37,673 bases of DNA from an uncultured Alphaproteobacteria bacterium (GTDB lineage Bacteria > Pseudomonadota > Alphaproteobacteria > RF32 > CAG-239). Shown here piece after piece: positions 8,784 through 17,104 of this stretch. Position 1 is the first letter of the stretch. Each line of letters starts with the position of its first letter. Position numbers and translations under genes: made by a program. Where the stretch lies: positions 1 to 37,673 of the forward strand of contig CALXTW010000017.1 in the NCBI GenBank assembly GCA_944391515.1, given 5' to 3'. The notes under the pieces are model-generated. The model ran no database searches. It worked only from the letters and a program-made list of their open reading frames with translations, and was not told where the DNA came from.

Positions 8784-9359
8784 ATGAAAACAACATCTCT
8801 GACACGTTTAATTTTGGTAATGTTGGTAGTAGCTTGCGGTTCTGCTGCTTTATTAGGCTTTGTTTACGAAATAACCAAAGCCCCAATTCAAAAAGCCAAC
8901 GATGAAAAAGAACTTGCCGCCATTTCCGGTGTCATTTTGGAAGAGTTTAACAACAATCCATTCAAAGAAAGAACACTGATTCCCGGCAAACATAAAGGGC
9001 AACTAACTTTATATCCTGCCCGAAAAGATGGTAAAATCAAAGCCGTTGCCATAAAGACCTCGAGCGACAAGGCTTTTGGCGGAAAAATTGAATTAATTGT
9101 CGGCTTTTTCTTAGATGGCACAATCAGCGGCTACCAAATCATCAGCTCCAAAGAAACCCCTGGGCTGGGTTCCAAAGTAAGCGATGCCAAGTTTAGTGAA
9201 CAATTTATAGGCATAAGGCCAAAGAAAAAAACCTTTAAAGTCAAGCAAGATGGCGGCGAAATAGATGCCGTAACGGCAGCCACCATCAGTTCACGCGCAG
9301 TTATTGATGCCATTCAAAAAGCCTATGATGCTTACCACAAATTCAGCACAAGGATGTAA
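8784..9359 (+). CDS. rnfG: Rnf complex subunit RnfG (periplasmic covalent FMN subunit)
   Basis: 191 residues; AAGGAA lies before the ATG, and the gene starts 3 nt after rnfD. One N-terminal membrane helix (about 8-29) and a periplasmic FMN-binding domain with ETPGLGSK (124-131). The flavinylation motif is DAVTAAT (161-167), Thr167 predicted to bear FMN, with Ala where Gly is usual. ApbE at 4083 is the expected modifying enzyme. Length and order fit the family. Confidence 0.94.
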   Translation: MKTTSLTRLILVMLVVACGSAALLGFVYEITKAPIQKANDEKELAAISGVILEEFNNNPFKERTLIPGKHKGQLTLYPARKDGKIKAVAIKTSSDKAFGGKIELIVGFFLDGTISGYQIISSKETPGLGSKVSDAKFSEQFIGIRPKKKTFKVKQDGGEIDAVTAATISSRAVIDAIQKAYDAYHKFSTRM

Positions 9360-9362
9360 GAA

Positions 9363-9956
9363 ATGAAACAAACAAGCTATAAAAATCTGACCCGAGGTAT
9401 AATAAGCGAAAACCCAACTTTGGTAATGTTGCTTGGCATGTGCCCCACCTTAGGCGTCACCACCACCGCTCTCAATGGTCTGGGCATGGGGTTAGCCACC
9501 TTATTTGTTCTCATCTTATCCAACACGGCCGTTTCCTTGGTCAAAAACTTTATCCCCGCCACGATTAGAATACCATGCTACATAACAATTATAGCCTCCT
9601 TTGTGACCATTGTAGAATTATTAATGACGGCTTATTTTCCAAGCATACACGCAGCCTTAGGAATTTATATTCCGCTAATTGTGGTCAACTGCATTATTCT
9701 GGGACGAGCTGAAGCCTTTGCTGCTCACAATAATGTTTTTCAGTCTCTTTTAGATGCTTTGGGAATGGGAATTGGATTTACCTTTGCTCTTGTTGCCTTG
9801 GGCCTCATTCGAGAAATTTTAGGGGCAGGGGCTGCCTTTGGGTATCAATTCATTGGTGAAGACGGCTACCCCATACTGATGTTTATCATGCCGCCGGGAG
9901 CATTTTTAGCCTTAGCCGGATTAATTATCCTGTTTAACAAGTTACGGAGAGAATAA
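9363..9956 (+). CDS. rnfE: Rnf complex subunit RnfE (membrane)
   Basis: 197 residues, about six membrane helices. Family blocks NPTLVMLLGMCPTLGVT (residues 17-33), IRIPCYI and VVNCIILGRAEAFA are present; the two conserved Cys correspond to the RnfA/E-type membrane iron-sulfur site described for Rnf/Nqr. The ATG follows a purine-rich AGGATGTAAGAA inside the end of rnfG. With RnfA it forms the inverted-topology pair at the centre of the pump. Confidence 0.95.
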   Translation: MKQTSYKNLTRGIISENPTLVMLLGMCPTLGVTTTALNGLGMGLATLFVLILSNTAVSLVKNFIPATIRIPCYITIIASFVTIVELLMTAYFPSIHAALGIYIPLIVVNCIILGRAEAFAAHNNVFQSLLDALGMGIGFTFALVALGLIREILGAGAAFGYQFIGEDGYPILMFIMPPGAFLALAGLIILFNKLRRE

Positions 9957-9957
9957 A

Positions 9958-10533
9958 ATGAGTTATTTAATGATATTCATCGCCGCCATTTTTGTAAACA
10001 ATATTGTTTTATCACAATTTTTAGGAATTTGCCCATTTTTAGGAGTCTCCAAAAAAATATCAACGGCACTTGGTATGGGTTGTGCAGTCATGTTTGTTAT
10101 GACCTTATCAGGGTTGGTTACTCATTTAATATATTTCAACCTTTTACAACCCAATGGCCTAAGTTTTATGACCACCGTCATTTTTATTTTGGTCATAGCC
10201 TCATTGGTACAAATGGTCGAAATCATCTTACATAAAACCTCCCCAATGCTCTATCAGGCATTAGGCATCTTCTTACCGCTTATTACCACCAATTGCGCAG
10301 TTCTGGGCATTGCCATTCTTGCCGTACAAAAGAACATGGGATTAATGGAAACTGTTTGCTACAATTTAGCTAACGCCATGGGCTTTACTCTGGCAATTGT
10401 CTTATTTTCAAGCATTCGCGAAAGACTTGCCGTCAGCCCAATTCCCAAAGCACTCCAAGGAGCACCGATTGCGCTTATTACGGCGGGATTACTTTCCATG
10501 GCCTTTATGGGTTTTTCAGGCATAAGCCACTAA
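9958..10533 (+). CDS. rnfA: Rnf complex subunit RnfA (membrane)
   Basis: 191 residues, six predicted membrane helices. NNIVLSQFLGICPFLGVSK near the N-terminus and TTNCAVLG in the middle are RnfA signatures, and their Cys correspond to the shared RnfA/RnfE iron-sulfur site. The gene starts one base after the rnfE stop, with GGAGAG upstream. It is the last gene of the operon and is followed by a strong terminator. RnfA and RnfE are homologous, but the two reading frames here are clearly separate genes. Confidence 0.95.
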   Translation: MSYLMIFIAAIFVNNIVLSQFLGICPFLGVSKKISTALGMGCAVMFVMTLSGLVTHLIYFNLLQPNGLSFMTTVIFILVIASLVQMVEIILHKTSPMLYQALGIFLPLITTNCAVLGIAILAVQKNMGLMETVCYNLANAMGFTLAIVLFSSIRERLAVSPIPKALQGAPIALITAGLLSMAFMGFSGISH

Positions 10534-10544
10534 ACAACAAAAAA

Positions 10545-10578
10545 GCCCTCAAACCTAAAAAAGGCGAGGGCGTTTTTG
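10545..10578. terminator. Bidirectional terminator after rnfA
   Basis: GCCCTC (10545-10550) pairs with GAGGGC (10566-10571). The stem is flanked by an A run on the left and GTTTTTGTTT on the right, so it can stop both rnfA and the convergent HD-domain gene. Confidence 0.8.
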
Positions 10579-10579
10579 T

Positions 10580-11107
10580 TTAATCTTTCAACGATTTTAA
10601 CAATTCTAAAACCAGCGGATGTTTTACCTTTGTCAGAGCATAAGAATAAAACTCTTCAAAAAGTTTTCCTCCATAATTTTGTGTCTCGTCAAAATACTTT
10701 GCCTGAACAACGGCATCCAATCGATCCATTGCTTTAACAAATACAGCCTCAGGCGTTTTGCAAGCTTCGAACTCCTCAAATAATTCTATTAATTCAGGAT
10801 ATTCCAGCTCATCAGCCAAACGCCGCATGGCTTTGCTTTCCAAGTCATACTTTTCTTGCGGACTGATGCCTGACCCTGGCGTATAATCACCGATATATAT
10901 TTCGGCAAGATCATGAATATTAGCCATTTTCAAGCACTTGCACAAATCGAGCTCTTTCGGAGCATAGAGTTGCACCAGCATACTCATGCTCCAAGAATGA
11001 GAGGCATCAACTTCAGGTGACTTTACCTTATGATAAAGCCAACCGCTGCGAGCTAAATTTTTCATTTGCCCACTAACTTGCTTAAAGTTTTCTAGTTTCT
11101 TTTTCAT
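10580..11107 (-). CDS. HD-domain hydrolase, YfbR/HDDC2-like
   Basis: 175 residues from the ATG at 11107; a TTG two codons upstream is possible, and no good ribosome site is seen for either. The HD metal-site pattern is complete: His37 (ASHSWS), His65-Asp66 (NIHDLAEIYIGD) and Asp128/Asp131 (KAMDRLDAV). RSGW near residue 21 also matches the HDDC2/YfbR group, whose studied members are 5'-deoxynucleotidases. Nucleotide pool cleaning is therefore likely, but the substrate is inferred. The gene lies 33 nt after the orphan gene 11141-11863 on the same strand. Confidence 0.82.
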   Translation of the reverse strand: MKKKLENFKQVSGQMKNLARSGWLYHKVKSPEVDASHSWSMSMLVQLYAPKELDLCKCLKMANIHDLAEIYIGDYTPGSGISPQEKYDLESKAMRRLADELEYPELIELFEEFEACKTPEAVFVKAMDRLDAVVQAKYFDETQNYGGKLFEEFYSYALTKVKHPLVLELLKSLKD

Positions 11108-11140
11108 AACCAAAGTATTTTAAATTAAAATAATTAAAAT

Positions 11141-11863
11141 TTAGTTCAACAATCCTCCATTAGGAGAACCAAGCAAAAGAAAACTGTCTTGGATTTCCTC
11201 ACATTCAATCGGTGCACGATATCCGGCCCAAGCCTCAAAAACAGCCCGAGGTAAAATGTAGCAATCGCCCAAAAGACAAACTACTTCCTGCCCATCACTG
11301 CTACCAAACAGGTTATATCCGGCCGCATGGTATTTCTCTAGCTCCTTGACAACTTCAATACAACAATGTTGTTTGACTTCATCAAAATCCCAAAAATAAT
11401 AAGGCTCCATAAAGAGCTGAATTCCATTTTCAACCTTAACATCAAACCCTTTCAAGCCAAATTTGGCTTTATGAATTGTGATTCGGTTAAATTCCTGAGA
11501 ATTTTTGAGCAAATGTTGACTAGCCATAGTAAGAGAAGGGGAGTCTAACAACACACAATCCTCATTTCGACCAACAAACATCAAATTATCAGCCACTACG
11601 CCGCGACAACCTTTATTTTGCAAATCCTGAGAAGCCAACACTTTACGAAAAGTTTTAGCATTAACAGTCTTTTTAAGAGGGCTGCGATAATCTATCCCTT
11701 CTTTTTTGCCATCGTCAAAATATCTAATTTCGCCAACACACAAAGCAGAAAGAACATTTTTCTTATCATCACAATCAGCGCTAAAAGCCTGCATCAAAGA
11801 TGTAAAATAATTTTTTTGGCTCAAATCGCTGTAAATTTTCTGCGAAAAAACTAAATTTTCCAT
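11141..11863 (-). CDS. Conserved-looking hypothetical protein (no family recognised)
   Basis: 240 residues from the ATG at 11863; a TTG three codons earlier is possible. I do not recognise it. It is soluble by composition, without signal peptide or membrane helix, and mixed alpha/beta in appearance. Visible pieces include an N-terminal region with several Cys, a middle stretch ITIHKAKFGLKGFDV, an aromatic run PYYFWDFDE, and a C-terminal GSPNGGLLN. No ribosome site is clear, but TATAAT lies on the minus strand a few bases before the start. It is probably expressed with the HD-domain gene downstream. It could be an enzyme or a toxin/immunity-type protein; the sequence does not decide. Confidence 0.6.
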   Translation of the reverse strand: MENLVFSQKIYSDLSQKNYFTSLMQAFSADCDDKKNVLSALCVGEIRYFDDGKKEGIDYRSPLKKTVNAKTFRKVLASQDLQNKGCRGVVADNLMFVGRNEDCVLLDSPSLTMASQHLLKNSQEFNRITIHKAKFGLKGFDVKVENGIQLFMEPYYFWDFDEVKQHCCIEVVKELEKYHAAGYNLFGSSDGQEVVCLLGDCYILPRAVFEAWAGYRAPIECEEIQDSFLLLGSPNGGLLN

Positions 11864-11895
11864 ATTTTTCAAATTATAGGGTTAATAATATTTTA

Positions 11896-11916
11896 TTTGC
11901 TCCACCATAGAGCAAA
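11896..11916. repeat. Small inverted repeat between uracil glycosylase and orphan gene
   Basis: TTTGCTC (11896-11902) and GAGCAAA (11910-11916) form a 7-bp stem with a 7-base loop. The T run is better on the plus strand than on the minus strand, so a terminator for the minus-strand glycosylase is only possible. It may instead be a regulatory hairpin upstream of the orphan gene. Confidence 0.35.
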
Positions 11917-11960
11917 ATTTTTAAAAGTTCAAGCAAGATTTTAGACAAAATAGCGTATTT

Positions 11961-12611
11961 TTACTTTTTCAGCAAATTTTGAATATTTTTTATCACATCT
12001 TCAAACATTTCTTCCGTTAAAACACCGGTATTAATGTTATAGCGAGAGGTATGATAAGAATTAACCATCCATAAATGATGATTTTCCAGCCAATGGGTTG
12101 TATTATGAGCAAATTTAAAACCAGCTTTTTTATAGCCCAACACACCCAAAACGGCATTATGCGCCACACTGCCAAGTGTTAAAATAATTTTCAAATTGGG
12201 CATATTTTCAATTTCTTGAATCAGATATGCCCCACAAGCTTTCACTTCGTCTCCGGTAACTTTATTTTGCGGCGGCACACAACGAACAGAATTCGTTACT
12301 CTGACATTTATCAGCTCAAAGCCGTCATTTTTCTTTTTCAGATAATTTCCCTGAGCAAAACCAAACTTCTTCAAAATTGGGTATAAAACATCTCCCGCAT
12401 AATCATTAGTAAAAGGGCGATTTGTTTGATTAGCACCGTTCAACCCTGGAGCCAAACCAACAATTAAAATCTCAGAGGAGAGGGAGCCGAAGGGCTCAAC
12501 CGGCCCGTTATAATAAGTCGGAAACTTCGCCTCATTTTGCCCACGAAAGGCCAATAAACGTGGACACTTAGAACAAGTTTTATCGGGAGCAACAAACGAC
12601 ATTTTTTTCAT
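11961..12611 (-). CDS. Uracil-DNA glycosylase, family 5 (UdgB type)
   Basis: 216 residues from the ATG at 12611; AGAGG lies only a few bases upstream, so the second ATG (12602) is also possible. Removes uracil and other deaminated bases from DNA in base-excision repair. Four Cys for the 4Fe-4S cluster are visible (Cys13, Cys16, Cys111, Cys126). Motif GLAPGLNGANQTNRPF (52-67) and the SYHTSRYN block (185-192) match family 5 rather than family 4, as does the absence of a catalytic Glu in the GLAPG motif. It is divergent from the outer-membrane protein gene. Confidence 0.88.
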   Translation of the reverse strand: MKKMSFVAPDKTCSKCPRLLAFRGQNEAKFPTYYNGPVEPFGSLSSEILIVGLAPGLNGANQTNRPFTNDYAGDVLYPILKKFGFAQGNYLKKKNDGFELINVRVTNSVRCVPPQNKVTGDEVKACGAYLIQEIENMPNLKIILTLGSVAHNAVLGVLGYKKAGFKFAHNTTHWLENHHLWMVNSYHTSRYNINTGVLTEEMFEDVIKNIQNLLKK

Positions 12612-12710
12612 AAACCTCTTGATTATCAAAAAATTATCATCAATCTAACACAATTTTTTTTAACCACCACCCTTTAAAAACAATTATCCAAAATTATATC
12701 TAAGCCGAGG

Positions 12711-12740
12711 TTGCCAAAAAACAGCAATTTCACCTAAAAT
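12711..12740 (+). promoter_or_regulatory. Candidate promoter for outer-membrane protein gene
   Basis: TTGCCA (12711-12716), an 18-base spacer and TAAAAT (12735-12740) resemble a sigma-70 promoter. It would give a leader of about 30 bases before the ATG at 12779. Confidence 0.4.
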
Positions 12741-12778
12741 TAGTACTAAAAATCTATTTATAAATGGAGTTTTACAAT

Positions 12779-13369
12779 ATGAAAAAAGCATTATTATTGG
12801 CAGGCATTGTAAGTCTTTTCTCTTTCAATGCCAATGCAATGATGGGAATGCCGTCAGATTTCAGACCTTACGTTGGTGTTGATTACGTTTATTCCAACGC
12901 CAATTACAAAGGTGACGCCAGCCGTTTAGAAGACGATGGTTATTTAGAAGATAACTTCAACTCCGGAGTCATTAATGCCGGTATCAAAATGGGCGATTAC
13001 TACAGTATCGAAGCTTTCTATCAACAATCAGCTTCAGAAAAAGGTGACTATTTTGTATATGACGGAATGTCTCATAAAGCCGAAACTCAATTTGACGCCT
13101 ATGGTATTGATTTATATGGCTATGCACCGGTTGGCTGCGATGGCTTAAGCTTACTTGGAACTGTTGGCTTGGCAAATTACGACTTAGAAGTAAAAGAACT
13201 CGGCGAAACAGAGACCAAGAGCCGCGTTGGCTACCGTGCCGGTATTGGTGCTCAGTATGACTTCAATGAAAACTGGTCAGCTCGATTAGTAGGCCGTTAC
13301 AGCTATATTGGCACAAAAGATGTAGATAATTTAATGGAAGCCACAGCCGGTATTCGTTATACTTTCTAA
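12779..13369 (+). CDS. Outer-membrane beta-barrel protein (OmpA/Omp25-like barrel)
   Basis: 196 residues; the ATG at 12779 has GGAG (12766-12769) upstream. A clear signal peptide is cleaved after FNANA (residue 20). The mature part opens with RPYVGVDYVYSNANY and alternates polar and hydrophobic residues in strands. It ends in GIRYTF, a terminal aromatic as expected for insertion by the BAM machinery. The size suits an eight-stranded barrel. There is no OmpA-like peptidoglycan domain. A role as a small structural porin-like protein is inferred; the ligand is unknown. A strong terminator follows. Confidence 0.85.
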   Translation: MKKALLLAGIVSLFSFNANAMMGMPSDFRPYVGVDYVYSNANYKGDASRLEDDGYLEDNFNSGVINAGIKMGDYYSIEAFYQQSASEKGDYFVYDGMSHKAETQFDAYGIDLYGYAPVGCDGLSLLGTVGLANYDLEVKELGETETKSRVGYRAGIGAQYDFNENWSARLVGRYSYIGTKDVDNLMEATAGIRYTF

Positions 13370-13388
13370 TCTAAAGAACTGCTCCCCA

Positions 13389-13424
13389 ATAAAGCCACTT
13401 TATACAAGTGGCTTTATTTTTTAT
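13389..13424 (+). terminator. Strong intrinsic terminator after outer-membrane protein
   Basis: ATAAAGCCACTT (13389-13400) pairs with AAGTGGCTTTAT (13406-13417) over 12 bp with a 5-base loop, followed by a T run. Confidence 0.9.
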
Positions 13425-13496
13425 AATGTGTACAGTTCAGAAACGAACTTGCATTTTACTCACAAATTGCTCAAGATACTCTCAAAGGAGGACATC

Positions 13497-13841
13497 ATGA
13501 GTAAAAAACAAACCTATTTATATATTTTGGCCGCCGGAATTATCTTAATTTTGGCAGGTTTTTTCATGCATATTCACATTATTACAAGCGCTTACCACAC
13601 AACGAGTAAAATGATTTCCAATCCACTGGTCTTTGGTCCGGCAGCGGTCTGTGCCTTTATTTTCATGGGCAATTCTCGTTATTGGGTAATAAATCTGTGC
13701 TGTGCCTTAGTTGCCTCTTTAGTTATTCAATATTTCATAATTGGACATGGGGCAGGGATATACACCATCCTTTATCGTGCATTGGCCTTTTTGGTTGTGG
13801 TTTATTTTCTAAACCTCTTAAAAATTATCATTACGAAATAA
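13497..13841 (+). CDS. Small hypothetical inner-membrane protein
   Basis: 114 residues. The ATG at 13497 is preceded by AAAGGAGG at good spacing; the longer open frame from 13428 is not needed. About four membrane segments (roughly 8-27, 42-58, 62-82, 88-110) make up nearly the whole protein, and the ends are basic (MSKKQ and IIITK). No conserved catalytic pattern was recognised. It has no close partner: a terminator precedes it and about 620 bp without a convincing gene follow. Function unknown. Confidence 0.65.
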   Translation: MSKKQTYLYILAAGIILILAGFFMHIHIITSAYHTTSKMISNPLVFGPAAVCAFIFMGNSRYWVINLCCALVASLVIQYFIIGHGAGIYTILYRALAFLVVVYFLNLLKIIITK

Positions 13842-14461
13842 GAAGCTGAGAACGAGCAAAACGTATAAATACCAAAAAAATCATACTGAGCTCGTTCTCA
13901 CAGCTCATTTATTCAATAAACAATTGAATTTTATATAAATATTATTTCAAATCCTTTCGAATACATATTAATAGCACTTAATAACCAACTATATTTCTAG
14001 ACTTCATACAGGCACAAAGAAATGCTTCGACATCAAAATATTCCGATATAATAAAACATGTAAATCTCGGCAAGTAAACTCAGCAAAACAAAAGACAATC
14101 GCTAAAACAACAACACCTAATTTCCAAAGAGCAAAAAGACAAGTTCTCAAAACAAATCTTTCGCTACAAAAACAATAGCAACTCGACAACAACAATGTCT
14201 TGAGCGAATAACAATTCCTATATTAAAATTTCTATATGAGCGTCACAATACAAAAGCTTGCCGTACTACAATTCATGAACTGCAATATCACAACAGTATC
14301 ACAATTCATGAGTTGCTGTATCGCAATTCATAAGCCACAGTCAGCGCCACAATCTCCCCTCTGCCTCTCACACATTTGTCGCATAATATATATTATGTAT
14401 AGTTTAAGATTACACAGACAACACATTGAATAAAAACGATATATTTTAACAGATTGTCATT
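13842..14461. other. Long AT-rich intergenic stretch with inverted and short direct repeats
   Basis: About 620 bp with no credible gene. An 11-bp inverted repeat, TGAGAACGAGC (13847-13857) and GCTCGTTCTCA (13890-13900), lies just after the small membrane protein gene. A second hairpin, TTCAAT/ATTGAA, is at 13912-13928. Three copies of a motif close to CAATTCATGA occur at about 14270-14333 with unequal spacing. Two short open frames (14004-14195 minus, 14236-14433 plus) lack ribosome sites and family features. It could hold a small RNA or be decayed DNA; nothing stronger can be said. Confidence 0.5.
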
Positions 14462-16057
14462 TTATCTGATTTCAGATGCTCTGATTAACGCTTTTGTATA
14501 ATCATTCTGCGGACGCTCAAAAATATCTTTTGCGGAACCGATTTCAATTAATCTGCCGTCTTTCATAACGCCAATTCGATCAGCCATAGCTTTGACAGCA
14601 CGCATATCATGTGAAATAAACAAATAGCTGATACACCGCTCTTTTTGAACCTTTTTAAGCAACTTTACGATTTGTGCCTGGATTGTTACATCTAATGCCG
14701 ACGTTGGCTCATCAAGAACAATCAATTCCGGCTCCAGAATTAAAGCTCTAGCAATAGCTATTCTCTGACGCTGACCTCCAGAAAATTCGTGAGGATATCT
14801 CTCCATAACGCTTGCATCTAAACCGACTTCCGCCAAAACATTTTTTACTTTTGCTCGAGCTTCAGACAATTTCACTTTTGGATAATGAATTCTTAGTCCT
14901 TCGGCAACAATATCTTCAATTCGCATTCTTGGGTTCAAAGAGTTGTAAGGATCCTGAAAAACGATTTGCATTTTTCTTTTCAGAAGCAATTTATCCTTAC
15001 CCGAAAGCTCGTTTACATTTGTCCCTTCAAAACAAACATTACCCTGTGCTTTTTGCACGCCTAAGAGAGATAGCCCCAACGTAGTTTTGCCTGAACCGGA
15101 TTCTCCGACAATACCCAAACACTCTCCCCTATAAATATCAAAACAAACATTATTTACAGCATCAATTTTTGAGATAACTTTACCCCAAAAGTTCTTTTTC
15201 AACGGGAAAGTTACCATCAAATCAGCCACTTGCAGTATTTTTGTCGATTTTTGCACACAATTTTCATTTTTTAACATTGTAGCTGAAATCAGCTCTTTTG
15301 TGTAAGGATGTTTGGGGCTTTCAAAAATCTCTCTTACTGCACCCTGCTCCACCATTTCGCCATTTTTCATTACGCAGACTTTATCCGCAATTTTCCGCAC
15401 CAAAGTCAAATCATGGCTAATAAAAAGAATTGCCATATTCAATTTTTTGCGTAAATCCATCAACAAATCAATGATTTGTGCCTGAATTGTCACATCTAAT
15501 GCTGTTGTTGGCTCATCTGCAATCAACAATTTCGGATTATTTGCAATAGCCATAGCTATCATCACACGTTGTCTTTGCCCTCCGGACAACTCAAACGGAT
15601 AAGCCTCCTTTTTCAGCTCAGGTTGCGGAATTCCCGTTAACTTTAATAAGCGCACTACTTCTTTTTGCAGTTGTTTATCAGACAACCTACGATGCAACTT
15701 CAAAACTTCCGCAATCTGATTTCCTATCTTATGCAAAGGATTAAGCGAAGACATCGGCTCTTGAAAAATAAAACCAACTTCTTTCCCTCTGATTTTACGC
15801 AACTGAGTTTCTTTCGCACCTATTATTTCCTGCCCATCAAACAAGATTGAGCTTTTATTACTATGAAAAGCACGAGGATAAGGCAATAACCCCAAAACAG
15901 ACAATGCTGTTACCGACTTTCCTGAACCAGATTCCCCAACAATTCCGACAATTTCGCCCTTTCCTAATTTGAAACTGATATTTTTCACAGCCTCAAAGCA
16001 GGTAGCGTTTTCTCTTTCAAAAGAAACCGAAAGGTTATTAACTTCCAACAAAGTCAT
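14462..16057 (-). CDS. yejF: Peptide ABC transporter, fused double ATP-binding protein YejF
   Basis: 531 residues from the ATG at 16057, with GGAGG eight bases upstream; its A overlaps the last base of the yejE stop. Two complete ABC ATPase halves: Walker A GESGSGKS and GESGSGKT, signatures LSGGQRQR and FSGGQRQR, Walker B LLIADEP and LIVLDEP. This fused form is typical of YejF in the YejABEF oligopeptide/microcin C importer, which powers uptake through YejB and YejE. yejE lies directly upstream, but yejA and yejB are not in this window. It could also serve a related Dpp/Opp-type system. Confidence 0.92.
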   Translation of the reverse strand: MTLLEVNNLSVSFERENATCFEAVKNISFKLGKGEIVGIVGESGSGKSVTALSVLGLLPYPRAFHSNKSSILFDGQEIIGAKETQLRKIRGKEVGFIFQEPMSSLNPLHKIGNQIAEVLKLHRRLSDKQLQKEVVRLLKLTGIPQPELKKEAYPFELSGGQRQRVMIAMAIANNPKLLIADEPTTALDVTIQAQIIDLLMDLRKKLNMAILFISHDLTLVRKIADKVCVMKNGEMVEQGAVREIFESPKHPYTKELISATMLKNENCVQKSTKILQVADLMVTFPLKKNFWGKVISKIDAVNNVCFDIYRGECLGIVGESGSGKTTLGLSLLGVQKAQGNVCFEGTNVNELSGKDKLLLKRKMQIVFQDPYNSLNPRMRIEDIVAEGLRIHYPKVKLSEARAKVKNVLAEVGLDASVMERYPHEFSGGQRQRIAIARALILEPELIVLDEPTSALDVTIQAQIVKLLKKVQKERCISYLFISHDMRAVKAMADRIGVMKDGRLIEIGSAKDIFERPQNDYTKALIRASEIR

Positions 16058-17094
16058 CAATCATTCCTCCGGCTATCAAAAGCATCTCTCACCCCTTCCC
16101 CGATAAATATGAGCAAAGTCAACAAACAAGATAACACCACAAAGATAGAAAGACCAATCCAAGGAGCTTGTAAATTATCTTTCCCCTGACGCACCAAATC
16201 ACCCAAAGATGGATATTCATGCGACAAGCCCAACCCCAAGAAATCAAGCGCGGTTAGAGCCACAATTGCTTCTGACAACAAAAAAGGCACAAAAGTTATG
16301 GTTGCCACCAACGCATTTGGAAGAATATGACGATAAATTATTCTAAAATTACTCGCCCCGAGCGCTTTAGCCGCTTTCACAAATTCAAAATTTCTGGTAC
16401 GCATCACTTCTGCCCGCACCATACCCGTTAGAGAAGTCCACGAGAAGAAAAGCAAGATAACCAACAAACTCCCAAACGTTGGCACAAAAATACTCGCAAC
16501 AATAATTAGAATAAACAATTGAGGCAAAGAATCCCAAATTTCCATAAATCTTTGCAAAACAATATCCGTCTTTCCGCCAAAATATCCCTGAACCGCACCT
16601 GCACCAATACCGATACAAGAAGAAACAAATGTCAAAATAAAAGCGAACACCAAAGAGAGCCGTAACCCATAAAGAATTCTGGCCACGATATCCCTTCCCT
16701 CATCATCTGTTCCCAGCCAATGAGCTTTACTTGGTGCTGCCGGTGTTGGAACATTCAAATCATAATCTACCGTATTGAAAGAAAAAGGAATTACCGGCAT
16801 AATCATCCAACCGTTTTCTTCAATATTTTGCCGAATTAGTTCATCTCGATAATCTGTCGGTGTTGGGAAATCTCCCCCAAATTCGGTTTCATTATAGGTT
16901 TGAAAAATCGGGAAATAATATTGATTTTTATATTTCAAAATCAACGGCTTGTCATTTGCAATTAATTCTGAGAACAAGCTCAAAACAAACACACTTGCCA
17001 AAACAACCAAAGCCCACCAAGCGCGCCGTTTTTTACAAAACACTCGCCAACGTCTTTTAAGCAAACTATGTTTATCCGACGTTTGATTTTCCAA
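16057..17094 (-). CDS. yejE: Peptide ABC transporter permease YejE
   Basis: 345 residues. No ATG is near the front; the TTG at 17094 with AGGG eight bases upstream is the likely start. An N-terminal helix (about 28-47) and a periplasmic loop precede the HWLGTDDEGRDI block, a hallmark of DppC/YejE-type permeases. The inner-membrane permease domain has the EAA-like coupling loop AAKALGASNFRIIYRHILPN. It overlaps yejF by one base and starts 10 nt after the five-helix sulfatase-like gene, so the three probably form one operon. Confidence 0.9.
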   Translation of the reverse strand: MENQTSDKHSLLKRRWRVFCKKRRAWWALVVLASVFVLSLFSELIANDKPLILKYKNQYYFPIFQTYNETEFGGDFPTPTDYRDELIRQNIEENGWMIMPVIPFSFNTVDYDLNVPTPAAPSKAHWLGTDDEGRDIVARILYGLRLSLVFAFILTFVSSCIGIGAGAVQGYFGGKTDIVLQRFMEIWDSLPQLFILIIVASIFVPTFGSLLVILLFFSWTSLTGMVRAEVMRTRNFEFVKAAKALGASNFRIIYRHILPNALVATITFVPFLLSEAIVALTALDFLGLGLSHEYPSLGDLVRQGKDNLQAPWIGLSIFVVLSCLLTLLIFIGEGVRDAFDSRRND

Positions 17095-17104
17095 CTTTTT
17101 ATCC

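Noticed and set aside
10566..12611. HD-domain gene, orphan gene and glycosylase as a defence island
   Set aside because: The HD protein and the glycosylase fit housekeeping nucleotide and DNA repair families; no nuclease, helicase or mobile gene is nearby.
14269..14333. Repeated CAATTCATGA motif as a possible CRISPR array
   Set aside because: Copies are only ~10 bases, spacing is uneven (32 and 22 bases) and there are no cas genes.
14004..14433. Two short open frames (63 and 65 codons) in the long intergenic stretch
   Set aside because: No Shine-Dalgarno, no recognisable family, and composition like the surrounding AT-rich DNA.
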